A DNA stretch of 7,924 nucleotides from Candidatus Cloacimonadota bacterium (GCA_028681035.1 JAQUJJ010000096.1:1-7924), one strand, 5' to 3'. Shown: positions 1 to 6,748, numbered from the stretch's first letter. Translations and numbers: made by a program. The notes: generated from the sequence alone by a model not told the origin.

Positions 1-1
1 A

Positions 2-190
2 AGTGTAACAAAAACTTGTGAGATTCCAAATATTTCTCAAGCTGGAATTCCTGGCAAATTATATTTAACACCAACATTAGATGCTGAATTTTTATGTACA
101 AAAGTCCCAAAAGCTTCCAGTACAATAGCGATTATTACAGCAATGGCGGTAACTATCCTGAAGCAGCTATTCAATATAGCGACCCGATGA
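2..190 (+). other. Open frame entering from the left edge, possible 5' part of the C25 gene
   Basis: Frame +2 is open from the first bases of the window to a TGA at 188-190 (62 codons), while the C25 gene that follows is in frame +1. In frame +1 there is a TGA at 32 bases before the window's third codon row is complete in effect (19-21) and another at 85-87, just before the ATG at 94. Secreted C25 proteins normally have a signal peptide and a propeptide of a hundred or more residues, and neither is seen after position 94. Frame +2 upstream of 94 reads like ordinary beta-rich protein (it includes SQAGIPGKLYLTPTLDAEF). Adding one T to the five-T run at 89-93 would join the two frames as ...LDAEFF-MYKSPKSFQYN. 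I infer that the true gene begins left of the window and is broken, or misread, near 89-93. The frame +2 codons after about 93 are then only a shadow of the C25 gene. No homology search was possible, so this is tentative. Confidence 0.4.
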
Positions 191-3100
191 TAGTAAGAGA
201 CTTCCGCATTGTTACTATACAGATAAACCCCTTTTCATACAACGCTCAAACAGGTGATTTAACGGTTAACGATAACATCCAGTTCAGGCTGAATTATGAT
301 AATGGTGTGGGAATCAATGAATTGCCCACAGAACCAGAAACTATATCTTCCAGCTTTGCTAATCTGTATGAATCGATGATTCTTAACTTCAACGATTATC
401 GCAATCGTCTGGTGGAAAACTCCCCTCCAAGAATCCTTATGATATATGGAAACAATAGTGATCCTATCTTCCAGACTACAATAAATGATTATGCGCTATG
501 GAAAAGACAAAAAGGTGCGGATGTGATGATGGCTAGCACTGCATCCACAGAGGCTGGTAGTTCAACAACTTCCATCCGTAACTACATCCTAGCAAAATAT
601 AACGACCCGGCAACCAGACCAGATTTTGTAGTGCTGATTGGCGATACTGCGGGAAGCTATACTATCCCTGCTTATAGTGGACCAAGCAGCGGGGGTGGGG
701 ACTATCCATACACCCATTTAGCGGGAACAGATATCCTAGGAGATTGCTTCATTGGGCGCATATCCGTAGAGAATCTCTCTCAGCTTATTGTTGTTTTGAA
801 CAAAACCTATCTTTATGAAAGAGATATTAATCTTAATACTGCCGGATGGCTTAACAAGATGCTGTTGGAGGGCGATACATCGCCCTCCGGTGTTTCCACA
901 ATATACATCAGCAAGTATATCAAGGAACTGGCACAGTATGTAAACCCTGATTATACATTCACAGAGCTTTATGCCACTAGCCCCTCTCTCTCAGCAGCAA
1001 CCCTAGCGATGAATCAAGGAGTAGGTTTCTATAGTTTCCGAGGTTACATCGATTGGAGTCCCCCAAACGAAGGTTCTCTGAATAACGGATACAAGCTGTT
1101 CCATGCTGTAACCATCACTTGTTCCACAGGTAATTATAATAACTCCCTAGCTAAAACAGAACAACTGCTGCGCTATGGAACACCTGCTGTCCCCAAAGGT
1201 GCGGTTACTGCCATAGGAATGAGTACCTCCAGCACACACACAACCTTTAACAACGTATTGCATGGTGGTATTTTTGCTGGTATCTACGCACACGATATGC
1301 GTACCATGGGTGAAGCAATGTTACATGGCAAGCTATACATGAATCAGATATTTGGTGTGTCCTCTCCTTCAAACGTCCAGAGTTTTACTCACTGGTGTAA
1401 CCTGATGGGCGACCCGACAATGGAAGTATACACCGGAATCCCCAATTACTTCAATGTGCAATCGAACCCGACGATATCCTTGGGATTAAGCTTATACGAT
1501 GTTGTGGTTACGGATAGTATAAATGCACCCGTTAGTGGAGCAGCCGTTACTTTAAGTATGGGGTCAACCATCATTTCGCGAGGTTTTACGCTCGAAGATG
1601 GAAGCGTTATCCTAATTCTTCCCAGCGGCTTGAGTGTCGGTGATGCGATATTAACAGTAAGTACCCATAATTTTAAGCCCAAGCAAATTACCATTCCTGT
1701 GGAAAGCGTTCCCACTCTTGTTCCCGATTCGATGCTTGTAAATGACGTGAATGGGGGTGCTACAATAGGTAATGGCAATGGACTTGCAGGCAGCGGAGAG
1801 ACAGTAGAGGTAACCTTTGGCTTAACCAATACTGGTGCTGCTACAATAAGCGGTATATCCGGCACTATCAGCTCGACAAGCCCCTATATCACTATCGTTA
1901 ATGCAAACATAAACTATCCTGATATACCAAGTGGGGAATTTGGCATAAACACCGTGCCAATAGTCATCCAGATTGCACCTAACACACCTCATCAATCAAT
2001 GATACGCTTATACTTACATTTAACAGATTCCAACACTATTGCATACGAGGTATCAGAGTTTCTGCCTGTGGAATCAGCAGAGATTTCTTATGTCTCCGAC
2101 CTTATTTCCGATCTTAACAATCAATTCCTCGATCCTGGCGAAACAGCCGAGTTTAGTGTAACAGTTATAAATAATGGCACTGCTTTAGTTACAGGATTAA
2201 GTGCTACTCTTTATTCCATGAATGATATGTTGGCGATTCCAGATAACATGGCTGTGTTTGGAGATATAGCTGCCGATTCCCTAGTTACATGCACTGTTGA
2301 TGGGTTTACTTTAAGTGCAAGACCCGAATCTATTCCCGGCACTCTTGTTCCCATGCGGATGCACTTATTTAACGATGCTGGCTTTGATCAAAACGTGGAA
2401 TTCATGTTTACTCTTGGGCATACTTCTAGCCACGACCCTTTGGGTCCAGATTCACACGGATATGTTATCTACGATTGGTTGGATATCGGCTATCCAGAAG
2501 CCCCTGTTTACGATTGGCATGGCATTGCACCTGCTGAGGGTGGATTGGGCACAGCGTTACCGATTAACGATAGCTATAACAGCGGAGACGAGGGTGATCA
2601 GGTAGGTGCAACATCACTAGCCGTGGTAAGCCTTCCTTTCCCCTTCCAGTTCTATGGTCAGACATACCAGCAGATAACAGTCTGCTCCAATGGATTTATT
2701 GCTTTGGGCGTAACAGCCAATGCCGAATTCCGTAATTTCCGCCTTCCCGGTGCCATGGGTCCCAACCCGATGATTGCAGCTTTTTGGGATGACCTTGCCA
2801 CGGTTAGTGGTAGCGGAATCTATACGTGGTATAACGTTAACAACCAAACCTTCACAATTGAGTGGTATAATTTACGTAATGGTGGTGGAATGGGTACTTC
2901 ACCGGAGACCTTCCAGGTTATTCTGTACAACCAAGCGGTTTATCCCACGAGTTTTGGAGACGGTCCTATCAAAATCCAATACCACACTTTTAACAACATC
3001 GATTCTCAGTCTGGCTACGAGCATGGAAACTACTGCACGATTGGCATAGAGGATCATACCGGTAAAGTTGGTCTCGAATATACTTTTAACAACCAATATC

Positions 3101-5187
3101 CAATTGCTGCTGCTCCTCTTAGCAGTAGGAAAGCAATTTATATTACCAATGCCCCAACCTTCATCGCAGAGTCCCATCTAATTGTTAACGGCACCTATAT
3201 TAACGATGATAATAACAATGGGGTTTGCGAGCCAGATGAAGATGTGAGCTTGGGTGTAAGCATCAAGAATTCCGGTAACGTTATTGCAGATAATATTAGT
3301 GCTGTGCTTAGCACAACCAATCCACACATAACCATGAATATGGATAGCTCCTTATACTATCCTATCATCCCCGGTGATAGCGGAGTGAACCGTACTTCCT
3401 ATACCTTCCATGTTTCTCCAGATTGTCCGGATGGCGAAGTGATAAACTTCACTTTACACATCACTTCTGGAGAAAACGAATGGAGCAGGGCTTTTAGTTT
3501 CCAAGTAGAGGCTTCAAATCTAAAGTATCAATCCTTTATGGTGGACGACCATTCAGCTAATTTCAATGGTATCGTGGATGCCGGTGAAAGCGTGAATCTG
3601 ATTGTAAACTTGCTGAATGAATCTGTGGTAGCGGCTTCCAATGTATCTTTAACTCTTAGTTACTCCGATTCACAGGTGGTTATACTAAATCCGCAGCTAA
3701 GCTTAGAGAGTATTACTCCCAATGATATCATTCAGCTTAGCTTCGAGATAGACTGTGCGGCTGTGCCTAGCACGGTGTCAATGCTCCCGTTCCAACTTAC
3801 TGCCACCAGTTCAAATGGAACTACACTGACTGCTGATTTTCGGGTTCCTTACAACAATCCTGATATTGCAGCAGATTTTAACTTGGATAATGGCAGTTTT
3901 GTGCCGGAGACAGGTTGGGCTTGGGGAACACCTTCACAGCTAACACCTCACTCAGGTACCAAACTTTGGGCTACAAGCCTATCTGGTAACTATCCCGATC
4001 TTGTGCAATACAATCTCTATAGTCCGTCATATTTGCTTAGCACCGGCAGTGTGATGAGTTTCTATCACCGTTACGGATTTGAGAATAACGTGGATGGTGC
4101 AAATGTCTCTATTTCTACTGATGTTGGAGAAACGTGGATAGTTATTCCTCCCGTAGGTGGCTACAATGCAACTAGCTTGAATGCCTTGGATGGCGAGATA
4201 GGTTGGACTGGTGTTGCTGCCGAGTGGCTTAATCCCAGCTTTAATCTTAGCTCATATGCAGGGCAGAATGTAATGTTCCGTTTCCGCTTTGGCTCGGATG
4301 CTGCCACTTCCAATTTGGGCTGGTTTATTGACGATTTCCAGCTTAGCGGTGTAAATCAAAAACAAGGATACTTGCATGGCTTACTGTATCCCACATCTGG
4401 AATTAGCCCTGTTTATGCCAAGGTAAGCTCCAATCAGCGCTATGCTACTCATCCGGATGTTGATGGTAACTTCATGTTATTCCTTCCGAACGGTACCCAT
4501 AGTGTAATTGCCAGCATAGACCACCATCAATCCTCTGTTCTGAACGAGGTGCTTATCAATGCTGAAAATCCGGTGCAATATACCGAATTTACGCTTATCG
4601 ACCTCCCCAAACCCCTCAGCCTCAGCTTTAGTGTAGATAATGAGACAGGCGCATTAGAAATCAATTGGGAAGCTCCATTTGAGCCAGTATTGCCCGTAGA
4701 GGGTTACAATGTTTACCGTAAGCTGAATGCTGGACTTTTCCAATTAATGGAGATGGTGGTAGCCACATCCTACAACGAAACATTAAGCTTGATTGGCAGC
4801 TATGAATACTACGTAAAAGTGCAGTATCAGAATGTGGAAGGAAGCCCCAGCGATTTGCTTTCCTTTGGTTATCCTTTCTCTTCCAATCCACAGGATAATA
4901 ACCCCGCATTGGTTACAAACCTGGATAATAACTACCCCAATCCCTTCAACCCCAGCACAACCATTTCCTTCAGCCTGGCGAAAGCCGGCAGAACCTCTCT
5001 TGCTATCTATAACCTTAAGGGACAGCTCGTGAAGCGTCTATTGAATAGTGAGCTTAACAATGGCACGCATAAGATAGTGTGGAATGGCTTGGACGAGAAT
5101 AACCGCAGTGTGGCATCAGGAATGTACCTGTATCGCCTGGAAAGCGGCGATTACAAGTCTGTGAAGAAAATGCTGCTGATGAAGTAG
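94..5187 (+). CDS. C25 (gingipain-like) family multidomain secreted protein with T9SS C-terminal sorting domain
   Basis: This is a large cell-surface or secreted protein of 1697 visible residues. Domains in order: end of a C25 propeptide (about 1-100, FQYNSDYYSNGGNYPE then RDFRIVTIQINPFSYN); caspase-like C25 peptidase domain (about 110-447), with candidate nucleophile Cys343 in TITCSTGNYN and a GDPTMEVY ending; C25 Ig-like domain (about 450-540); two CARDB-like beta sandwiches (about 541-660, 663-777), each opening with an acidic/Asn loop closed by a GE (GSGE 566-569, DPGE 680-683); an unrecognised beta-rich region (about 778-1017) with SLPFPFQFYGQ and AAFWDDL; two more CARDB-like repeats (about 1020-1138, 1141-1254; DDNNNGVCEPDED at 1038-1050, DAGE at 1162-1165); a MAM/jelly-roll-like domain (about 1256-1420, ending GWFIDDFQLSG); a carboxypeptidase-regulatory-like domain (about 1421-1505); fibronectin type III (about 1506-1592); and a FlgD-like type A T9SS sorting domain (about 1608-1697, YPNPFNP at 1614-1620, ending YRLESGDYKSVKKMLLMK). 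The usual catalytic His-Gly is replaced by Arg316-Gly-Tyr, so protease activity is uncertain. The ATG at 94 has no Shine-Dalgarno and no signal peptide follows; the real start probably lies upstream. Confidence 0.85.
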   Translation: MYKSPKSFQYNSDYYSNGGNYPEAAIQYSDPMIVRDFRIVTIQINPFSYNAQTGDLTVNDNIQFRLNYDNGVGINELPTEPETISSSFANLYESMILNFNDYRNRLVENSPPRILMIYGNNSDPIFQTTINDYALWKRQKGADVMMASTASTEAGSSTTSIRNYILAKYNDPATRPDFVVLIGDTAGSYTIPAYSGPSSGGGDYPYTHLAGTDILGDCFIGRISVENLSQLIVVLNKTYLYERDINLNTAGWLNKMLLEGDTSPSGVSTIYISKYIKELAQYVNPDYTFTELYATSPSLSAATLAMNQGVGFYSFRGYIDWSPPNEGSLNNGYKLFHAVTITCSTGNYNNSLAKTEQLLRYGTPAVPKGAVTAIGMSTSSTHTTFNNVLHGGIFAGIYAHDMRTMGEAMLHGKLYMNQIFGVSSPSNVQSFTHWCNLMGDPTMEVYTGIPNYFNVQSNPTISLGLSLYDVVVTDSINAPVSGAAVTLSMGSTIISRGFTLEDGSVILILPSGLSVGDAILTVSTHNFKPKQITIPVESVPTLVPDSMLVNDVNGGATIGNGNGLAGSGETVEVTFGLTNTGAATISGISGTISSTSPYITIVNANINYPDIPSGEFGINTVPIVIQIAPNTPHQSMIRLYLHLTDSNTIAYEVSEFLPVESAEISYVSDLISDLNNQFLDPGETAEFSVTVINNGTALVTGLSATLYSMNDMLAIPDNMAVFGDIAADSLVTCTVDGFTLSARPESIPGTLVPMRMHLFNDAGFDQNVEFMFTLGHTSSHDPLGPDSHGYVIYDWLDIGYPEAPVYDWHGIAPAEGGLGTALPINDSYNSGDEGDQVGATSLAVVSLPFPFQFYGQTYQQITVCSNGFIALGVTANAEFRNFRLPGAMGPNPMIAAFWDDLATVSGSGIYTWYNVNNQTFTIEWYNLRNGGGMGTSPETFQVILYNQAVYPTSFGDGPIKIQYHTFNNIDSQSGYEHGNYCTIGIEDHTGKVGLEYTFNNQYPIAAAPLSSRKAIYITNAPTFIAESHLIVNGTYINDDNNNGVCEPDEDVSLGVSIKNSGNVIADNISAVLSTTNPHITMNMDSSLYYPIIPGDSGVNRTSYTFHVSPDCPDGEVINFTLHITSGENEWSRAFSFQVEASNLKYQSFMVDDHSANFNGIVDAGESVNLIVNLLNESVVAASNVSLTLSYSDSQVVILNPQLSLESITPNDIIQLSFEIDCAAVPSTVSMLPFQLTATSSNGTTLTADFRVPYNNPDIAADFNLDNGSFVPETGWAWGTPSQLTPHSGTKLWATSLSGNYPDLVQYNLYSPSYLLSTGSVMSFYHRYGFENNVDGANVSISTDVGETWIVIPPVGGYNATSLNALDGEIGWTGVAAEWLNPSFNLSSYAGQNVMFRFRFGSDAATSNLGWFIDDFQLSGVNQKQGYLHGLLYPTSGISPVYAKVSSNQRYATHPDVDGNFMLFLPNGTHSVIASIDHHQSSVLNEVLINAENPVQYTEFTLIDLPKPLSLSFSVDNETGALEINWEAPFEPVLPVEGYNVYRKLNAGLFQLMEMVVATSYNETLSLIGSYEYYVKVQYQNVEGSPSDLLSFGYPFSSNPQDNNPALVTNLDNNYPNPFNPSTTISFSLAKAGRTSLAIYNLKGQLVKRLLNSELNNGTHKIVWNGLDENNRSVASGMYLYRLESGDYKSVKKMLLMK

Positions 5188-5299
5188 GTTAACAGGTTAA
5201 CAGGTTAACAGGTTAACAGGTTAGCAGGTTAGTGAGTTAGCAGGTTAGTGAGTTAGCAGGTTAGTGAGTTAGCAGGTTAGTGAGTTAATAGGTTAATAA
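5188..5299 (+). repeat. Tandem 8-bp repeat, 14 units, directly after the C25 stop codon
   Basis: Starting at the base after the TAG there are 14 contiguous 8-bp units: GTTAACAG four times (5188-5219), then GTTAGCAG alternating with GTTAGTGA four times (5220-5283), then GTTAATAG and GTTAATAA (5284-5299). The middle block is therefore a higher-order 16-bp repeat, GTTAGCAGGTTAGTGA, in four exact copies. The unit length is not a multiple of three and each unit carries TAA or TAG, so all reading frames stop within the array. It lies in the 3' untranslated region, between the stop codon and the terminator. It looks like a slippage-prone minisatellite; no coding role is likely. Confidence 0.97.
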
Positions 5300-5308
5300 G
5301 TGATATAT

Positions 5309-5340
5309 AAGCCCTGAACTTTGGTTCGGGGCTTTTCTTT
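5309..5340 (+). terminator. Intrinsic terminator of the C25 gene
   Basis: The arms AAGCCCTGAAC (5309-5319) and GTTCGGGGCTT (5324-5334) pair over 11 positions with one T-G wobble, around a TTTG loop, and are followed by the T-rich tail TTCTTT. It lies about 120 bp after the stop codon, beyond the tandem repeat, on the same strand. Confidence 0.88.
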
Positions 5341-5359
5341 GCAGATGCGGAAGATTGGC

Positions 5360-5458
5360 TTTGTAGCCGGAGCTTGCCGAAGCTCCGCTTTCTTGCTCAT
5401 TCGTATCTTCATGCTAAAAGACCCAATCTGCGGAGGATTGGCATCCTCCGGCTACAAA
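5360..5458 (-). repeat. REP/BIME-like element: two GTAG-hairpins in inverted orientation (copy 1)
   Basis: A 13-bp perfect inverted repeat bounds the element (TTTGTAGCCGGAG at 5360-5372, CTCCGGCTACAAA at 5446-5458). Immediately inside the outer nine pairs sit two hairpins of 18 nt each: 5369-5386 (GGAGCTT, loop GCCG, AAGCTCC) and 5432-5449 (GGAGGAT, loop TGGC, ATCCTCC), separated by 45 nt. Read inwards from either end the order is TGTAGCC then a hairpin opening GGAG. A GTAG tetranucleotide before a short palindrome is the published hallmark of REP sequences mobilised by RAYT (REP-associated tyrosine transposase) proteins. The four GGAG/CTCC bases can pair either in the outer stem or in the hairpins, but not both. 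It is given on the minus strand because in that orientation it aligns with the copy at 6529-6593. It sits between two convergent genes, a typical REP location. No transposase gene is present in the window. Confidence 0.8.
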
Positions 5459-5486
5459 AAAAGGGCAGAACCCGAAAGTCCTGCCC
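5456..5486 (-). terminator. Intrinsic terminator of argF/arcB
   Basis: Read on the minus strand, GGGCAG (5486-5481) pairs with CTGCCC (5468-5463), extendable by a G-T and an A-T pair, and is followed at once by seven T residues (5462-5456). It lies 22 bp after the end of the ornithine carbamoyltransferase gene. Its T-tract overlaps the last three bases of the neighbouring REP-like element. Confidence 0.9.
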
Positions 5487-5508
5487 ATAAGTTCTAGTGT
5501 AATATCAG

Positions 5509-6510
5509 CTATGCGCCGAGGGTTGCCACCATCACGGCTTTAATCGTGTGCATTCTGTTTTCAGCTTCGTCGAACACCACGGAATTGGGGCTTTCGAACA
5601 CTTCATCGGTCACTTCCATGGATTTAAGTCCGAATTTCTCGTTAATATCTCTACCCACTTTGGTCTTAAGATCGTGGAAAGCAGGAAGGCAGTGCATGAA
5701 GAGGGTGGTGGATTTTCCGGTTTTCTTCATCATCTCGGCATTTACCTGATACGGTTTAAGCAGTTTAATACGGCTTTCCCAAACGCTATCCGGCTCACCC
5801 ATGCTTACCCAAACGTCGGTGTAAATAACGTCTGCGCCTTTCACACCTTTGGCTACATCATCGGTAATAGTAATCTTGGCACCGGTTTCTTTGGCAACAG
5901 CCTGGCACTTCGCAAGCAGTTTCTTTTCCGGGAAAAGGCTCTTGGGGGCAACAATGCGAAAGTCCATACCGGTCTTGGCTGCGCCTATCATCAGTGCGTT
6001 GGCAACGTTGTTGCGTCCGTCTCCGGCATACACAAAGATCATTTCGTTGGTGGGCTTGTTCAGATGCTCCATAGCGGTTAAGAAATCTGCCAGCACCTGG
6101 GTGGGGTGATCTTCGGTGGTAAGTCCGTTCCAAACCGGCACTCCTGCGTATTCTGCCAGCTCTTCCACAATTTCCTGTCCATAGCCACGGTATTCTATGC
6201 CGTCATACATTCTACCTAAAACACGGGCGGTATCGGCAATAGATTCTTTCTTGCCCATCTGGCTGCCTGTGGGCCCCAGATATGTTACGTGAGCACCTTG
6301 ATCCAATGCGGCAACTTCAAAGGCACAGCGGGTGCGGGTGCTATCTTTTTCGAAGATAAGGGCGATGTTTTTGCCTTTCAGTTTTTGCTGCTCGGTTCCG
6401 GCATATTTCGCTTTTTTGAGGTCTAAGGATAAATCCAGCAAGAACTGGATTTCCTTGGGGCTAAAATCCATCAGGGTAAGGAAGTGGCGGTTTCTTAGGT
6501 TAAAAGCCAT
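5509..6510 (-). CDS. argF: Ornithine carbamoyltransferase
   Basis: This cytoplasmic enzyme transfers the carbamoyl group of carbamoyl phosphate to ornithine, giving citrulline, in arginine synthesis or, run backwards, in the arginine deiminase pathway. The 333-residue length matches the family (about 330-340). Visible motifs are the carbamoyl-phosphate loop STRTR (57-61), HPTQ (135-138), the ornithine-binding DVWVSMG (232-238) and the HCLP loop with active-site Cys274 (273-276). The C-terminus, [17 protein letters not shown], is also typical. The N-terminus ([16 protein letters not shown], then [19 protein letters not shown]) resembles Pseudomonas-type catabolic ArcB as much as enterobacterial ArgI/ArgF, so arcB is an equally defensible symbol; neither arcA/arcC nor other arg genes are in view. 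The start is well supported: AGGAG (6521-6517) lies six bases before the ATG. It is a single-gene unit here, with its own terminator, convergent with the C25 gene. Confidence 0.97.
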   Translation of the reverse strand: MAFNLRNRHFLTLMDFSPKEIQFLLDLSLDLKKAKYAGTEQQKLKGKNIALIFEKDSTRTRCAFEVAALDQGAHVTYLGPTGSQMGKKESIADTARVLGRMYDGIEYRGYGQEIVEELAEYAGVPVWNGLTTEDHPTQVLADFLTAMEHLNKPTNEMIFVYAGDGRNNVANALMIGAAKTGMDFRIVAPKSLFPEKKLLAKCQAVAKETGAKITITDDVAKGVKGADVIYTDVWVSMGEPDSVWESRIKLLKPYQVNAEMMKKTGKSTTLFMHCLPAFHDLKTKVGRDINEKFGLKSMEVTDEVFESPNSVVFDEAENRMHTIKAVMVATLGA

Positions 6511-6523
6511 GGTTATCTCCTTT
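6511..6523 (-). promoter_or_regulatory. Ribosome binding site of argF
   Basis: On the minus strand AAAGGAG is followed by ATAACC and the ATG at 6510. The purine-rich site is preceded by an A-tract and lies only about seven bases from the edge of the REP-like element at 6529-6593, so folding of that element in the mRNA could influence access to it. Confidence 0.85.
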
Positions 6524-6528
6524 TTTTA

Positions 6529-6593
6529 TGTAGAGCAGGATTCCAATCTTGCTAAACTTTATCTCTACAGCAGCTTTAGAAAGCTGCTCTACA
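6529..6593 (+). repeat. REP/BIME-like element, short form (copy 2), in the argF leader
   Basis: Outer arms TGTAGA (6529-6534) and TCTACA (6588-6593) enclose two adjacent 18-nt hairpins: 6535-6552 (GCAGGATTCCAATCTTGC) and 6570-6587 (GCAGCTTTAGAAAGCTGC), with a 17-nt spacer. Extending into the hairpins gives a 10-bp alternative outer stem (TGTAGAGCAG/CTGCTCTACA). The order and cores match copy 1 read on its minus strand: first hairpin G[G/C]AGGAT[G/T]CCAATC[C/T]T[C/G]C, second hairpin G[G/C]AGCTT....AAGCT[C/G]C. The second and seventeenth positions of each hairpin have swapped G-C for C-G together, which preserves pairing. The spacer differs in length and sequence between the copies. It lies directly upstream of the argF Shine-Dalgarno. 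Confidence 0.75.
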
Positions 6594-6657
6594 CTGTAGC
6601 TTATTTCATAATGCCAAAAAACTATATCCATCCTTTCAGGCAAGAAGAATTTTGCTT

Positions 6658-6748
6658 CTTCCTTGCTTGAATTGCCCTATCATTGCCCACCCATTGCCCT
6701 CCACATGGACAATGGGTGGGCAATGATAGGGCAATAGCAGCAAGAAAG
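6658..6748. repeat. Long hairpin with perfect 26-bp arms built from 11-bp subrepeats
   Basis: The arms at 6671-6696 and 6710-6735 are perfectly complementary over 26 bp, with a 13-nt loop (6697-6709) that contains a further TCCA-CA-TGGA palindrome. After a 3x3 mismatch the stem resumes as CTTCCTTGCT (6658-6667) with AGCAAGAAAG (6739-6748), nine of ten positions paired. The left arm consists of three 11-bp units starting ATTGCCC at 6671, 6682 and 6693; the right arm carries the mirror GGGCAAT units. No T-run follows on either strand, so it is not an ordinary intrinsic terminator. It lies between the divergent argF and nuclease genes. It could be a miniature inverted-repeat element, a recombination or protein-binding site, or part of an untranslated RNA; the sequence does not decide. 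Confidence 0.9.

Noticed and set aside
1446..1865. 139-codon minus-strand frame inside the C25 gene
   Set aside because: Antisense shadow of the Ig-like and first CARDB-like domains; repetitive low-complexity composition and no start signal.
5188..5299. Tandem units considered as a CRISPR array
   Set aside because: Units are 8 bp and contiguous, with no unique spacers and no cas genes; this is a minisatellite.
5548..6081. 177-codon plus-strand frame opposite argF
   Set aside because: It lies entirely antisense to the well-supported ornithine carbamoyltransferase gene, has no recognisable domain and no ribosome binding site; the shorter frames at 5546-5749 and 5849-6109 are the same kind of shadow.
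6594..6660. Search for an argF promoter and ARG box on the minus strand
   Set aside because: TTGGCA at 6618-6613 resembles a -35, but no acceptable -10 lies 16-18 bp downstream, and the TTATTTCATAA stretch is too weak a match to an arginine operator.
6332..6670. 112-codon plus-strand frame crossing the argF start and leader
   Set aside because: Half is antisense to argF and the rest translates the REP-like element and part of the long hairpin; the composition is not protein-like.
6658..6748. Long hairpin considered as an intrinsic terminator
   Set aside because: No T-run follows the stem on either strand, and it lies between divergent genes, where no terminator is needed.
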